NCBI RefSeq assembly: GCF_016901955.1
Contig: NZ_JACJLC010000027.1
Coordinates: 1 to 32,604 of the forward strand
Reading direction: 5' to 3'
Source: Pseudoflavonifractor phocaeensis
GTDB taxonomy: Bacteria > Bacillota > Clostridia > Oscillospirales > Oscillospiraceae
Length of the DNA stretch: 32,604 bases
A program made the position numbers and the translations under genes. A model generated the notes under the pieces. The model was not told the DNA's origin and searched no databases. It was given only the letters and a program-made list of their open reading frames with translations. Positions 7,887 through 15,801 of this stretch are shown in pieces (positions within the stretch are counted from its first letter, which is position 1; each line of letters opens with the position of its first letter).

Positions 7887-8684
7887 CTATTTGCACTGCT
7901 TGTCCCGCACCAGCATATGGGTGACGTTGGGCTGGCTGGTGGGGCGGGCCACCACCTCGAACCGGGGGAGGGATTTCATCAGCTTGGACAGCTTGGAAAA
8001 GCCGAAATTCCGGGAATCAAAGTCGGGCTGCTTCTTCACCAGCAGGTTGCCCAGCTCCCCCAGGGAGGCGAAGCCGTCCTCGCCGGCGATGGTGTTCACC
8101 GACTCGGCGATGAGCTTGACCACCCGCTTGGGCACCCGGTGGTCGGCCTCCTGGGGCTGGGCGGGGGCGGTCTTCTTCTGGGCGGTCTTTTGGGCCTTGG
8201 CCTTCTCTGCCTTTTCCTCCTCGGCCCGGGCCTCCTCCGCCGCCGACCGGATGACCTCAATGTAGACGAACTTGTCGCAGGCCACGATAAAGGGGTTGGG
8301 GGTTTTGCGCTCCCCCATGCCGTACACCTTTTTGCCCGCCTCCCGCAGCCGCACCGCCAGACGGGTGAAATCGCTGTCGCTGCTCACCAGCACGAAGCCG
8401 TCCACCTCGCCGGTGTACAGGATGTCCATGGCGTCGATGATCATGGCCGAGTCGGTGGCGTTCTTGCCGGTGGTATAGCTGTACTGCTGGATGGGGGTGA
8501 TGGCGTTTTCCAGCAGGGGGCTCTTCCAGGAGGCCAGGTTGGGGGTGGTCCAGTCCCCGTAGATCCGCTTGATGGTGGGGGTGCCGTACACAGCCACCTC
8601 CGCCATGATATCCCCCAGGGCGGAGCGGGGGGCGTTGTCCGCGTCAATGAGCACCGCCAGGCGCAGATCCTTCTGTTCAGACAT
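7887..8684 (-). CDS. NYN-domain putative ribonuclease with C-terminal OST-HTH/LOTUS domain
   Basis: This 265-residue protein has an N-terminal NYN (PIN-like) domain of the LabA/DUF88 type, about residues 8-145. Acidic metal-ligand candidates are LIDADN (Asp14, Asp16), ATDSAMIIDA (Asp78, Asp84) and SSDSDF (Asp103, Asp105). A charged Ala/Glu/Lys linker (146-180) leads to an OST-HTH/LOTUS-like domain (about 184-262; VPKRVVKLIAES, FASLGELGNLL, KLSKLMKSLPRFEVV), known in other proteins to bind RNA, especially G-rich RNA. The likely role is an RNA endonuclease or RNA-processing factor in the cytosol. ATG 8684 has AGGAG 8 bases upstream. It is a single-gene unit with its own terminator. Its upstream region is exceptionally structured. 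The biological target is unknown. Confidence 0.9.
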   Translation of the reverse strand: MSEQKDLRLAVLIDADNAPRSALGDIMAEVAVYGTPTIKRIYGDWTTPNLASWKSPLLENAITPIQQYSYTTGKNATDSAMIIDAMDILYTGEVDGFVLVSSDSDFTRLAVRLREAGKKVYGMGERKTPNPFIVACDKFVYIEVIRSAAEEARAEEEKAEKAKAQKTAQKKTAPAQPQEADHRVPKRVVKLIAESVNTIAGEDGFASLGELGNLLVKKQPDFDSRNFGFSKLSKLMKSLPRFEVVARPTSQPNVTHMLVRDKQCK

Positions 8685-8710
8685 GGTGGGTTCTCCTTCT
8701 GTGGTACAGT

Positions 8711-8807
8711 ATGTTATGATTATGGCATAGCCGCAAGTCCTCGCGGACTTGCGCGCCGCGGACGCGGCGAAAAATCGGCTCCGCCGGTTTTGGCTATGGT
8801 GTAACAT
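8711..8807. repeat. Cloverleaf-like palindromic element 1
   Basis: Outer arms CATAGCC (8726-8732) and GGCTATG (8792-8798), flanked by ATGTTA (8711-8716) and TAACAT (8802-8807), enclose three back-to-back hairpins. These are GCAAGTCC/GGACTTGC (8733-8740, 8745-8752), CGCCGC/GCGGCG (8754-8759, 8764-8769), and AAAATCGGC/GCCGGTTTT (8771-8779, 8783-8791, one wobble). Almost every base inside the arms is paired. It does not code and lies between the NYN gene start and its predicted promoter. It may be a dispersed REP/MITE-like element or an RNA leader structure. Confidence 0.75.
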
Positions 8808-8895
8808 CAACAGCAGGTGTTTTGCAAACAAAACGCCTGGATGCACAGCACCCTGCCCCACCCGTGGGGCAACTGTTGATATTATAGCATAGCCT
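8792..8895. repeat. Cloverleaf-like palindromic element 2, overlapping element 1
   Basis: GGCTATG (8792-8798) also matches a second CATAGCC (8889-8895), and ATCAACAG (8806-8813) matches CTGTTGAT (8873-8880). Inside are CAGGTGTTTTG/CAAAACGCCTG (8814-8824, 8829-8839; one wobble) and TGCCCCAC/GTGGGGCA (8854-8861, 8864-8871). The shared GGCTATG arm makes elements 1 and 2 alternative pairing partners. The right arm contains the predicted -10 of the NYN promoter. Confidence 0.65.
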
Positions 8896-8910
8896 GTCCC
8901 GCCGTGACAA
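8881..8910 (-). promoter_or_regulatory. Candidate promoter of the NYN-LOTUS gene
   Basis: The minus strand has TTGTCA (8905-8910), an 18-base spacer and TATAAT (8881-8886) with the extended TGC prefix. This predicts a leader of about 190 bases that would transcribe the structured elements. Confidence 0.6.
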
Positions 8911-8992
8911 CGAAGGGAATTTTGATTTTTTTACCGGGTTGCGCAGCAAATCCCCGCGCAGAAGCGTATATAGGGTGAAAGGGGGAGAGAGA

Positions 8993-9460
8993 ATGGACCC
9001 CAACCGGTTGGAAACGCTGATCTACACCCATCAAAACACCTTATACCGGGCGGCCCTGGCCATTCTGGGGGACGCTCACGAGGCGGAGGACGCGGTACAG
9101 GACGCCTTTCTCCGCTGCCTGGAAAAAGCCCCATGCTTTGAGAGTCCCGCCCATGAGAAGGCCTGGCTGCTGCGGGTGACGGTGAACGGCTGCAAAAGCC
9201 GCCTCCGCTCCCCCTGGCGGCGGCGGACCGCCCCGCTGCTGGACACCTATCCCGCCGCCGGGCCGGAGGAGGAGAGCCTGCTGGAGAGCATCATGGCCCT
9301 GCCCGCCAAAGACCGGGCGGTGCTCCACCTCTACTACTACGAGGGGTACCAGACCGCCGAGATCGCCGCCATGACCGGCTGGCGGGAGGGTACCGTCCGC
9401 TCCCGGCTGTCCCGGGCCAGGGCAAAGCTGGGGGACCTGCTGAAAGGAGAACTGGAATGA
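8993..9460 (+). CDS. ECF-type RNA polymerase sigma-70 factor
   Basis: This 155-residue protein has the two-domain layout of extracytoplasmic-function sigma factors. Sigma region 2 spans about residues 10-75 (YRAALAILGDAHEAEDAVQDAFLRCLEKAP), and region 4 spans about 100-150 (LPAKDRAVLHLYYYEGYQTAEIAAMTG, then VRSRLSRARAKL). It lacks regions 1.1 and 3. The ATG at 8993 follows GGGGGAGAGAGA. Its stop overlaps the ATG of the next gene (ATGA), so sigma factor and partner are co-translated, the usual layout for an ECF sigma and its anti-sigma. The inducing signal and target promoters cannot be inferred. The 132 bases upstream (8861-8992) show no convincing housekeeping promoter on the plus strand. 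Confidence 0.93.
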   Translation: MDPNRLETLIYTHQNTLYRAALAILGDAHEAEDAVQDAFLRCLEKAPCFESPAHEKAWLLRVTVNGCKSRLRSPWRRRTAPLLDTYPAAGPEEESLLESIMALPAKDRAVLHLYYYEGYQTAEIAAMTGWREGTVRSRLSRARAKLGDLLKGELE

Positions 9461-10773
9461 ACCGATATCGCAACTATATGAGCCGCGTCACCGCCCCGGC
9501 GGAGCTGGCGGACAAGGTGCTGGAGGGAAAGCACCCCCGGCGGCCCCATACCGGCATGGCCGCGGGAGCCCTGGCGGCCTGCTGTCTGGTGGCGGCGGTG
9601 GGGGGCTGGCAGCTGTGGCAGGGGAGGGCCCCGGCGGAGGCCGACCCAACGGCGGGTGTGGCCGCCACTCCCGCCGTCACCCAGCCCGTCCAGGAGAGCG
9701 GCCACACCCTGACGGTGACCGATCCCTGGGAGGGCCAGGTCCACAGCTTCCCCAATATTCCCGGCTATGACTACCCCGACTGCACCGGCTCGGAGGCCCT
9801 GGCGGGGGACTATGCCCCGCCGGAGGGGTGGTTTGAGGAGCGCCTGTCCGCCCAGGAGATCATTACTGTGCTGGGTGGCACCGATGAGGTGCCCTGGATC
9901 CTGGACTGGACCGGCTTCGGCCTGGACGGCACGGTGATCTACGACGGGGAGGGGAATCCCTGGCGGATCCTCATCCAGGGTACACGGGGAGAGGAGGAGC
10001 TGTCGCTGGAGCTGTGGCCCGGCCGGGAGCCCCTTATTGACCTGCTCTATGCGGATACTGGTGTGGAGACCGTGGACGGAGTGGAGGTGAAAACCTACTC
10101 CCTCTATTACGACAAGGACGGGGATGATGCCAAGGAATATACCTACCATGCCGATTATTATGACGGGAACATGGGGGTGAACTTCACCTGTGCCAGCGAG
10201 GACCAGAGCACCGCAGCCAGGCTGGCCAGTCTGATCATAGGCTACCGGGACTTTACTGCCGACGGACTGCATGGCGATGGTTTTGACGGGAAACACATGA
10301 TGCTGGCGGGCGTACGGCTCTACGGCAGCGGGGAGCTCTCCCTGGGGGAGGCCTACCAGGAGGAGCTGGCCGCCTATCTGCCCGACCCGGCGGCCCTGCC
10401 CGACGACTTCACCTTCGAGAGCGCCCACTGGCATTTTGACGAGCTGGAGGACTGGCTCAGTATCCTGTGGTACCGGGGGTATGACAACGTGAGCGTGAAG
10501 GCGGCCCTGCTGCTGGATAACCACACCGACCAGCAGCTGGACACGGATGTGCTGCCCGACGAGATCACGGCCCAGGCCCTGGAGCAGCGGTTCGGCTCCT
10601 ATGTGGACGACGACCAGGGGGACACTCCGGGCTGGCGGTATGAGTCCTTCACCGTCCACTATGTGCGCAACGGGGAGCCTACGGTGGCCGTCACTTATAA
10701 CATCAAGGGCCTGGACCCGGAGCAGGCCGCCGCCTTTGTGAACAGCTGCCAGGGGGAATGGAGCCTGGATTGA
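9457..10773 (+). CDS. Single-pass membrane protein, candidate anti-sigma/sensor of the ECF sigma factor
   Basis: This 438-residue protein has a short cytosolic N-terminus (about 32 residues), one membrane helix (about 34-54, AAGALAACCLVAAVGG) and a large extracytoplasmic part of about 380 residues. That part starts with a Pro/Ala/Thr linker and is rich in Asp, Glu, Tyr and Trp. The short basic inner segment contains no HxxxCxxC zinc anti-sigma motif. Coupling to the sigma gene through ATGA and the topology suggest an anti-sigma factor or signal-sensing partner, as for the DUF-type anti-sigmas common in Clostridia. I do not recognise the extracellular domain. A bidirectional terminator follows 16 bases downstream. 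Confidence 0.8.
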   Translation: MNRYRNYMSRVTAPAELADKVLEGKHPRRPHTGMAAGALAACCLVAAVGGWQLWQGRAPAEADPTAGVAATPAVTQPVQESGHTLTVTDPWEGQVHSFPNIPGYDYPDCTGSEALAGDYAPPEGWFEERLSAQEIITVLGGTDEVPWILDWTGFGLDGTVIYDGEGNPWRILIQGTRGEEELSLELWPGREPLIDLLYADTGVETVDGVEVKTYSLYYDKDGDDAKEYTYHADYYDGNMGVNFTCASEDQSTAARLASLIIGYRDFTADGLHGDGFDGKHMMLAGVRLYGSGELSLGEAYQEELAAYLPDPAALPDDFTFESAHWHFDELEDWLSILWYRGYDNVSVKAALLLDNHTDQQLDTDVLPDEITAQALEQRFGSYVDDDQGDTPGWRYESFTVHYVRNGEPTVAVTYNIKGLDPEQAAAFVNSCQGEWSLD

Positions 10774-10789
10774 GACCCGGAGTACAACA

Positions 10790-10824
10790 AGCGCCTGCCG
10801 CATCTGCGGCAGGCGCTGTTTTAT
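10790..10824. terminator. Intrinsic terminator between convergent operons
   Basis: A perfect 12-bp stem (10790-10801 with 10806-10817) with a 4-base loop is followed on the plus strand by GTTTTATT. It ends the sigma/anti-sigma pair and directly abuts the stop of the convergent adaptor gene. Confidence 0.88.
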
Positions 10825-12693
10825 TCACGGCAGAAGGATGGCGTCTGCCTCGGTGACCCCGGAGAGGATCTCCACATAGGAGCTGCCCCATACCCCGGTC
10901 TCCACGGTGACCGTCTCGGGCTCCCCGTTTTCGGTCACCCGCTGGACGGTGTTCCCGTCTACCGCCCGCACCGGCAGCCGCAGGCAGTCCTCCTTCACCG
11001 AGGTGAGGATGGACACCCACACATTCATGCCGTCCCGCAGGCCCTCCACGCTGTCCAGGTCGATCTCCACCGTGTAGTCTGTGACCCCGCCGGAGGTAAG
11101 GCCGGTGTCCTCCACCCGGCGGACGGTACCGGTATAGGTGTTCTCTTCCCCTGTGTCGGTGGTAAAAGTGACCTCCGCCGTCTGACCGGTTCCCACCCGG
11201 TCGATGTACTGTTCGTCAATGGTGGCGTGGACGCACAGGGCCTCCGGTTGGGCCACCACCGCCATGGGGCTGCCGGCGGAGGCCAGGTCCCCCTCCTTCA
11301 CCGAGCGGGAAAGAATGGTGCCGTCCACCGGGGCGGTAATGGTGTAGTCCGACCGCTGACGGGTGAGCTGATCCAGGCTGGCCTGGGCGGAGCGGACCTG
11401 CACCTGGGCGGCGCTGAGCTGGCCCTGGGCGGTGTCCACCTGGAGACCTGTGGTATTGACCTGGAGCTGGGCGGTGTTCACCTGGTTCTGGGCGGTGTTC
11501 ACCTGGAGCTGGGCATTGTTCACCTGGAGCTGGGCGTTGTCGATCTGGCTCTGGGCGGTGTCCACCTGGATCTGGGCGGTATCCACCTGAAGCTGGGCGT
11601 TTTCCACCTGGAGCTGGGCGTTTTCCACCGCGTTGGTCAGACTGTCGTTTTTCAGGGTCATCACCGTCTGGCCGCTGGTCACCGAGCCCCCCTCCCGGAT
11701 AGACAGGGTGAGCACCTGGCCGGACTGGCCGGAGTAGATGGTCTGCTCGGTGGCGTTGGACAGGGTGCCCGCCTCCATGCACACCGCGTCCCCCACCGAG
11801 GCGGTGGCGGTATCGCCGCTGGACAGAGTGCCGGGGTTGCGCAGGGAAATCTCCACGTTGCGGCCCGTCCGGCTGCCCGACAGGGCGACTGTGCCCTCAT
11901 ACACCTGGACCACCGTGCCGGTGAGGGTATCCGTCCTTCCAGGGAAGGAGATGACGGCCAGGGAGCCGGCGGTCATACCGGCGGCGTCCTCCAGGGAGAA
12001 GGGGACTACCAGCTTCAGAGTGCTGTTGTCCACCACCTGGGCCACCGGCGCGCCGGCGGAAACATAGTCTCCCACGTGGACATTGACAGACGATACCGTG
12101 CCGGTGGTATAACAGCGAACGGTCAGATCCTCACAGGCGGCCTGCGCCTGTTTCAGGGAGGTCTGGGCCTGGGTCAGACCGTTGTTGGCCTGGTCCAGAG
12201 CGGTTTTGGCCGAAGCCTGGGAGGACTGGGCCTGGGTCAGATCTACCTGGGCCTGAGCCAGACTGTTCTGGGCCTGCTCCAGACCGATTTGAGCCTGATC
12301 CAGGTCGATCTGAGCCTGGCTGAGCTGGACGTTGGCCTGATCCAGGGCGGTCTGAGCCTGATCCTGTTCAATGACGGCACTGTCCACCCCCAGCTCGGCC
12401 TGGGTGATTTGGTCCTCCAGCCCCTGGGAGTCGATGGTGTACAGCACCTGCCCCGCGGTCACCGTGTCTCCCTCGGCAATGGAGCAGGTCAGCACCGTGC
12501 CCCCCACCTTGGGCACGATGGTATAGTCGTCCTGGTAGGCCACGGTGCCCGTGTCCTCCACCCGGTATTCCACCGGACCTACGTCGGGGTGGACGGTGCG
12601 GCCGTCCTCCTCGTTCCCGCCGGAGCACCCCCCCAGCAGGAGCAGAGCCGGTATGATGCTCAGGGCGGTGAGCCGCCTGCCCATTTGTTTCAT
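10825..12693 (-). CDS. Tandem-duplicated HlyD/MacA-type efflux adaptor lipoprotein
   Basis: This 622-residue extracytoplasmic adaptor works with the permease and ATPase encoded just upstream. A lipoprotein signal (ALLLLGGC) predicts lipidation at Cys23. The usual layout is present twice. A lipoyl half (PKVGGTVLTCSIAEGDTV, 61-78) precedes coiled coil 1 (about 92-190, QAQ-rich heptads) and a second lipoyl/beta part (about 192-300). Another lipoyl half (GQVLTLSIREGGSV, 325-338) precedes coiled coil 2 (about 356-442) and a lipoyl/beta-barrel (TAPVDGTILSRSVKEGDL onward). Typical MacA adaptors are about 370-400 residues with one coiled-coil hairpin, so this is an apparent internal duplication. ATG 12693 has GGAGG 8 bases upstream, partly over the stop region of the permease gene. 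Substrate unknown; antimicrobial peptides or macrolides are family precedents. Confidence 0.88.
   Translation of the reverse strand: MKQMGRRLTALSIIPALLLLGGCSGGNEEDGRTVHPDVGPVEYRVEDTGTVAYQDDYTIVPKVGGTVLTCSIAEGDTVTAGQVLYTIDSQGLEDQITQAELGVDSAVIEQDQAQTALDQANVQLSQAQIDLDQAQIGLEQAQNSLAQAQVDLTQAQSSQASAKTALDQANNGLTQAQTSLKQAQAACEDLTVRCYTTGTVSSVNVHVGDYVSAGAPVAQVVDNSTLKLVVPFSLEDAAGMTAGSLAVISFPGRTDTLTGTVVQVYEGTVALSGSRTGRNVEISLRNPGTLSSGDTATASVGDAVCMEAGTLSNATEQTIYSGQSGQVLTLSIREGGSVTSGQTVMTLKNDSLTNAVENAQLQVENAQLQVDTAQIQVDTAQSQIDNAQLQVNNAQLQVNTAQNQVNTAQLQVNTTGLQVDTAQGQLSAAQVQVRSAQASLDQLTRQRSDYTITAPVDGTILSRSVKEGDLASAGSPMAVVAQPEALCVHATIDEQYIDRVGTGQTAEVTFTTDTGEENTYTGTVRRVEDTGLTSGGVTDYTVEIDLDSVEGLRDGMNVWVSILTSVKEDCLRLPVRAVDGNTVQRVTENGEPETVTVETGVWGSSYVEILSGVTEADAILLP
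11368..11628 (-). repeat. 21-bp tandem repeat encoding coiled-coil heptads
   Basis: About twelve degenerate 21-base units encode heptads of the form VxTAQxQ (VDTAQIQ, VDTAQSQ, IDNAQLQ, VNTAQNQ). Neighbouring units are nearly identical at DNA level (recurring CTGGGCGGTGTTCACCTGGAG on the plus strand). A second, more diverged heptad array lies at about 12124-12420. Such arrays could expand or contract by slippage in whole heptads without breaking the frame. Confidence 0.85.
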
Positions 12694-12709
12694 TACGCTA
12701 CCTCCATGT

Positions 12710-15019
12710 CTATTCCACGCTTTTCAGCGCCCCCAGCATATCGATCTCCCGCATTTTCCGGCCGATGATCCGGTTGACCCCCAAGGCGAAGGCCATGGTC
12801 ACCCCGCAGGCCAGTCCCACCGCCCTGGGGGTGATGACCACCTGAAGGGGCATGGCGGTGATGGACAGGATGAGGAACCGGTCCAGAGCGATGCCCAGGG
12901 GGATGCCGCACAGCACCCCGGCCACGGCAAAGATCAGGTTCTCGCTGAGCTGGAGCCGTTTGATCTCCCGGTCGTGAAAGCCCAGCACCATCAGGGTGGC
13001 CAGGCTGCGGATCTGTTCAAAAAAGCTCATGATGCCCAGGTTGTAAATGACGATGCAGGCCAGCCCGCCGCCAAACACGATGAGGATGTACACCACCATG
13101 GAGGTGTTGTTCATCTTATCCACCGCCGCCCTGGTAACGGTCTCCCGGTCCTGCCAGCCGTCCACAAAGTCGTACCGGTCCAGGCTGGTCTCCAGGGCAA
13201 CCGGGTCCCGGGTGGTCAGATAGGCGGCGGTGGGGGTGTAGGCCTTCCCCAGGCTCCGCCACAGACTGCGGCTCACGTAGGCGCCGCTGACGCAGCGGTT
13301 GACCTGGGCCACCTTCAGAGTATAGTATCGGTTGTCTCCGGTGAACCGGAGGGTGACGGTATCCCCCTCCTCCACCCCCAATTCCTCCGCCAGCAGCTGC
13401 TCCAGCACCAGCCCGTCCTCCGGCAGGGCCAGGGGAGCGTCGGCGTAGGGGTCGTACAGGTGGAGGGAGACCGTGTCCTCGCTCACCGTCAGGGTGGTGG
13501 TGGAGCGCTGGTCAAAGGTGTACAGCCAGCAGGTGGTGACCATCTCCAGCTCGGCGGCGGTCACCCCGGGGGCGGTGGTGAGCCGGTTGTACTGGCCCTC
13601 GGTCACCCCGGTGTTCAGGTCCACCATCACGTCATAGCTGTTCTGGTTCTGGGCCAGAGCGTCGGAGTAGGCGTCCATGGAGTCCTTGATGGCGAAGGCC
13701 ATGAACACCAGAGCCATGCAGAAGGCGATGCCCACCACGCAGGTGAGCATCCGCACCTTGTTGCGGAAGGTGTTGCGGATGATGTACTTGGCGTTGAAGC
13801 CCAGCCGCCGCCACAGGGGGCCGATCCGCTCCAGCAGCACCGTCTTGGCGTTTTTTGGAGGTTTGGGCCGCATACACTGGGCGGGGCTTTCCTTCAGCAG
13901 AGAGCGGGCCACCAGCCAGGCGCTGCCCAGGCAGCACAGGGCGGTGAGTCCGGCGGCCTGGCCCCAGGCGGCAAAGTCGTGGACGATGGTATAGGGGGGC
14001 AGGTCGCAGCCGGTGGCGATGGTCCACACGATGAGGGCGGAGATGTATTTTCCCAGCACCGCCCCAATGGGGAAGCCGATGACCACTACCAGCAGGGCGT
14101 GGAGCAGGTAGTAGACCAGAATGGTGCTGTCGTAATAGCCCAGGGCCTTGAAGGTACCGATATCCATCCGGGCGTTTTCGATGAGGCGGTTCATGGTGCT
14201 CACCATCATCAGCACGGCGCACAGGAAAAACAGGGTGGGGAAGAAGGTGAGGATGGGGGTCAGATTGTTCTTGGCCTCCATGAGGGAATAGGCTGGCTGA
14301 TTGTCCTTCAGAGCCAGGATATTCACCACCTTGCTGCCCAACTCTTCGTCCACGGCAGTGCGGAAGGCGGCGGCGGGCAGGTCCTCCTCTGTGGTGACGC
14401 AGATCTGGTTGTACCGGTGGGGACCCAGTACGTCGGCCAGCACCTCCTCGTCCACATAGGCAAAGCCGAATCGGGACAGATCGGGGGAGGGGTTGGTGGC
14501 GTTGACGTTGTACAGGCACTCCGGGTCCTTCCCGGTGCCGCAGACCTGGAGCCGCAGATGGATGCCCAGGCCGGTAAGGGTGATCTCATACCAGTCCCCC
14601 AATTCCAACCCCTGGGCGGCAGCGTATTGGTCACTGAGGAAGATTTCCCGACTGCTCTGGGGCAGCCGTCCCTCCACAATATAGGGAGTATTGATGGAAA
14701 AGTCGGGCACCCCGTAGAGGGTAAGGGTCAGGCCGCTGTCATACCGGTCCTCTCCGTCCAGCACTACCCGGGGCTGCACTCCGGTGATTCCTTCCAGCTC
14801 TGAAAGATCCCGGCAGTCAGTCATATCCAGCCCTGTGCCGGTGATCCAATAGTCCGCCGTGTTCTGGGTAGCGTAGTAGTCTCCCATCACCAGGTCCACG
14901 TTATAGATAATGCCGCTTAGGCCGGTGTACACCACCACGGCGATCATGGTGATGATGCTCACCGAGATGAGCCGGGAGGCGGTGCGTCGCAGGTCCCGGA
15001 AGAAATTTTTCCAGATCAT
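12710..15019 (-). CDS. FtsX/MacB-like ABC transporter permease
   Basis: This 769-residue membrane subunit is encoded between its ATPase and adaptor partners. After a basic start (MIWKNFFRDLRRTASR) the first helix is about 17-38. A large extracytoplasmic domain (about 40-250) follows, then a cluster of helices (about 255-400, including FFPTLFFLCAVLMMVST and ALLVVVIGFPIGAVLG). A second FtsX half starts near NTFRNKVRMLTCVVGIAFCMAL, with another outer domain and three C-terminal helices (MVVYILIVFGGGLACIVIY, then two more). The two-half layout with two outer domains fits long MacB/LolE-like permeases of Gram-positive bacteria. The start ATG lies one base past the ATPase stop codon, so translation is probably coupled. 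It would move hydrophobic or peptide substrates by mechanotransmission; substrate unknown. Confidence 0.93.
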   Translation of the reverse strand: MIWKNFFRDLRRTASRLISVSIITMIAVVVYTGLSGIIYNVDLVMGDYYATQNTADYWITGTGLDMTDCRDLSELEGITGVQPRVVLDGEDRYDSGLTLTLYGVPDFSINTPYIVEGRLPQSSREIFLSDQYAAAQGLELGDWYEITLTGLGIHLRLQVCGTGKDPECLYNVNATNPSPDLSRFGFAYVDEEVLADVLGPHRYNQICVTTEEDLPAAAFRTAVDEELGSKVVNILALKDNQPAYSLMEAKNNLTPILTFFPTLFFLCAVLMMVSTMNRLIENARMDIGTFKALGYYDSTILVYYLLHALLVVVIGFPIGAVLGKYISALIVWTIATGCDLPPYTIVHDFAAWGQAAGLTALCCLGSAWLVARSLLKESPAQCMRPKPPKNAKTVLLERIGPLWRRLGFNAKYIIRNTFRNKVRMLTCVVGIAFCMALVFMAFAIKDSMDAYSDALAQNQNSYDVMVDLNTGVTEGQYNRLTTAPGVTAAELEMVTTCWLYTFDQRSTTTLTVSEDTVSLHLYDPYADAPLALPEDGLVLEQLLAEELGVEEGDTVTLRFTGDNRYYTLKVAQVNRCVSGAYVSRSLWRSLGKAYTPTAAYLTTRDPVALETSLDRYDFVDGWQDRETVTRAAVDKMNNTSMVVYILIVFGGGLACIVIYNLGIMSFFEQIRSLATLMVLGFHDREIKRLQLSENLIFAVAGVLCGIPLGIALDRFLILSITAMPLQVVITPRAVGLACGVTMAFALGVNRIIGRKMREIDMLGALKSVE

Positions 15020-15020
15020 G

Positions 15021-15722
15021 CTACCACTCCAGCTCCTGCACCGGCGTTGGGTTGGGATTTTCCGTAAAGGATTCGATTTTTCCGCTCTTCATGCGGATGA
15101 CCACGTCGCCGGTGGGGGCCAGGGCCCCGTTGTGGGTGACCACCACCACCGTCTTTTTGCTCTGGCGGCACAGGTCGTACAGCAGAGCCAGGATGGCCTT
15201 GCCCGTCACATAGTCCAGGGCGCCGGTGGGCTCGTCGCACAGCAGCACGTCGGGGTTCTTGGCCAGGGCACGGGCGATGGCCCCCCGCTGCTGCTCGCCG
15301 CCGGAGCACTGGGCGGGGAAGTTCCGCCGCCGGTCGTCCAGCCCCACCATCCGCAGCACCTGGCGGGTGTCCAGAGGATTTTTGCAGATCTGGCTGGCCA
15401 GCTCCACGTTTTCCTCCACCGTCAGGTTGGGCATCAGATTATAGAACTGGAACACGAAGCCGATGCTCTCCCGGCGGTATTGGGTGAGCTGCCGCTTGTT
15501 GAAGCTGGAGATCTCCTTTTCGTTGACAAAGACCTTCCCTCCGGTGGGAGAATCCATGCCTCCCAAAATGTTGAGCACCGTGGACTTGCCCGCCCCGCTG
15601 GCGCCCAGAATGATGGTGTACTTGCCCTCGGGGATGGCAAAGCTGATGTCGTCCACCGCCTTGATGACGGTCTTGCCCATGATGTATTCCCGGGATACGT
15701 GCTCCAGCCGGACGCCGGACAT
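15021..15722 (-). CDS. MacB/LolD-like ABC transporter ATP-binding protein
   Basis: This 233-residue ATPase powers the exporter encoded downstream. Motifs in order are Walker [10 protein letters not shown] (40-48), Q-loop FVFQFYNL, signature [15 protein letters not shown] (LSGGQ variant), Walker [13 protein letters not shown] and the H-loop VVVTHN. The EPTGALD form is typical of the MacB/LolD/FtsE clade. I chose ATG 15722 ([13 protein letters not shown]) because GGGGAGG lies about 10 bases upstream; an in-frame ATG at 15779 extends the frame without a good ribosome site. First gene of the operon, transcribed from the promoter at 15802-15830. Confidence 0.95.
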   Translation of the reverse strand: MSGVRLEHVSREYIMGKTVIKAVDDISFAIPEGKYTIILGASGAGKSTVLNILGGMDSPTGGKVFVNEKEISSFNKRQLTQYRRESIGFVFQFYNLMPNLTVEENVELASQICKNPLDTRQVLRMVGLDDRRRNFPAQCSGGEQQRGAIARALAKNPDVLLCDEPTGALDYVTGKAILALLYDLCRQSKKTVVVVTHNGALAPTGDVVIRMKSGKIESFTENPNPTPVQELEW

Positions 15723-15801
15723 GTTGCTCCACCTCCCCGATTCTGGCAAAAAAGTACGAAGGTCGTTGGAATTTTTCATAATATTTCAGGTATTATGTCA
15801 C

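Noticed and set aside
11368-11628. CRISPR-like regular repeats
   Set aside because: The 21-base units are contiguous without spacers and lie in frame in a coiled-coil protein.
12545-14803. A 752-residue open frame on plus, antisense to the permease
   Set aside because: It is a shadow of the GC-rich minus-strand genes: it lies antisense to intact permease and adaptor frames, is rich in Gly, His, Gln and Val, and has no ribosome site or family motif.
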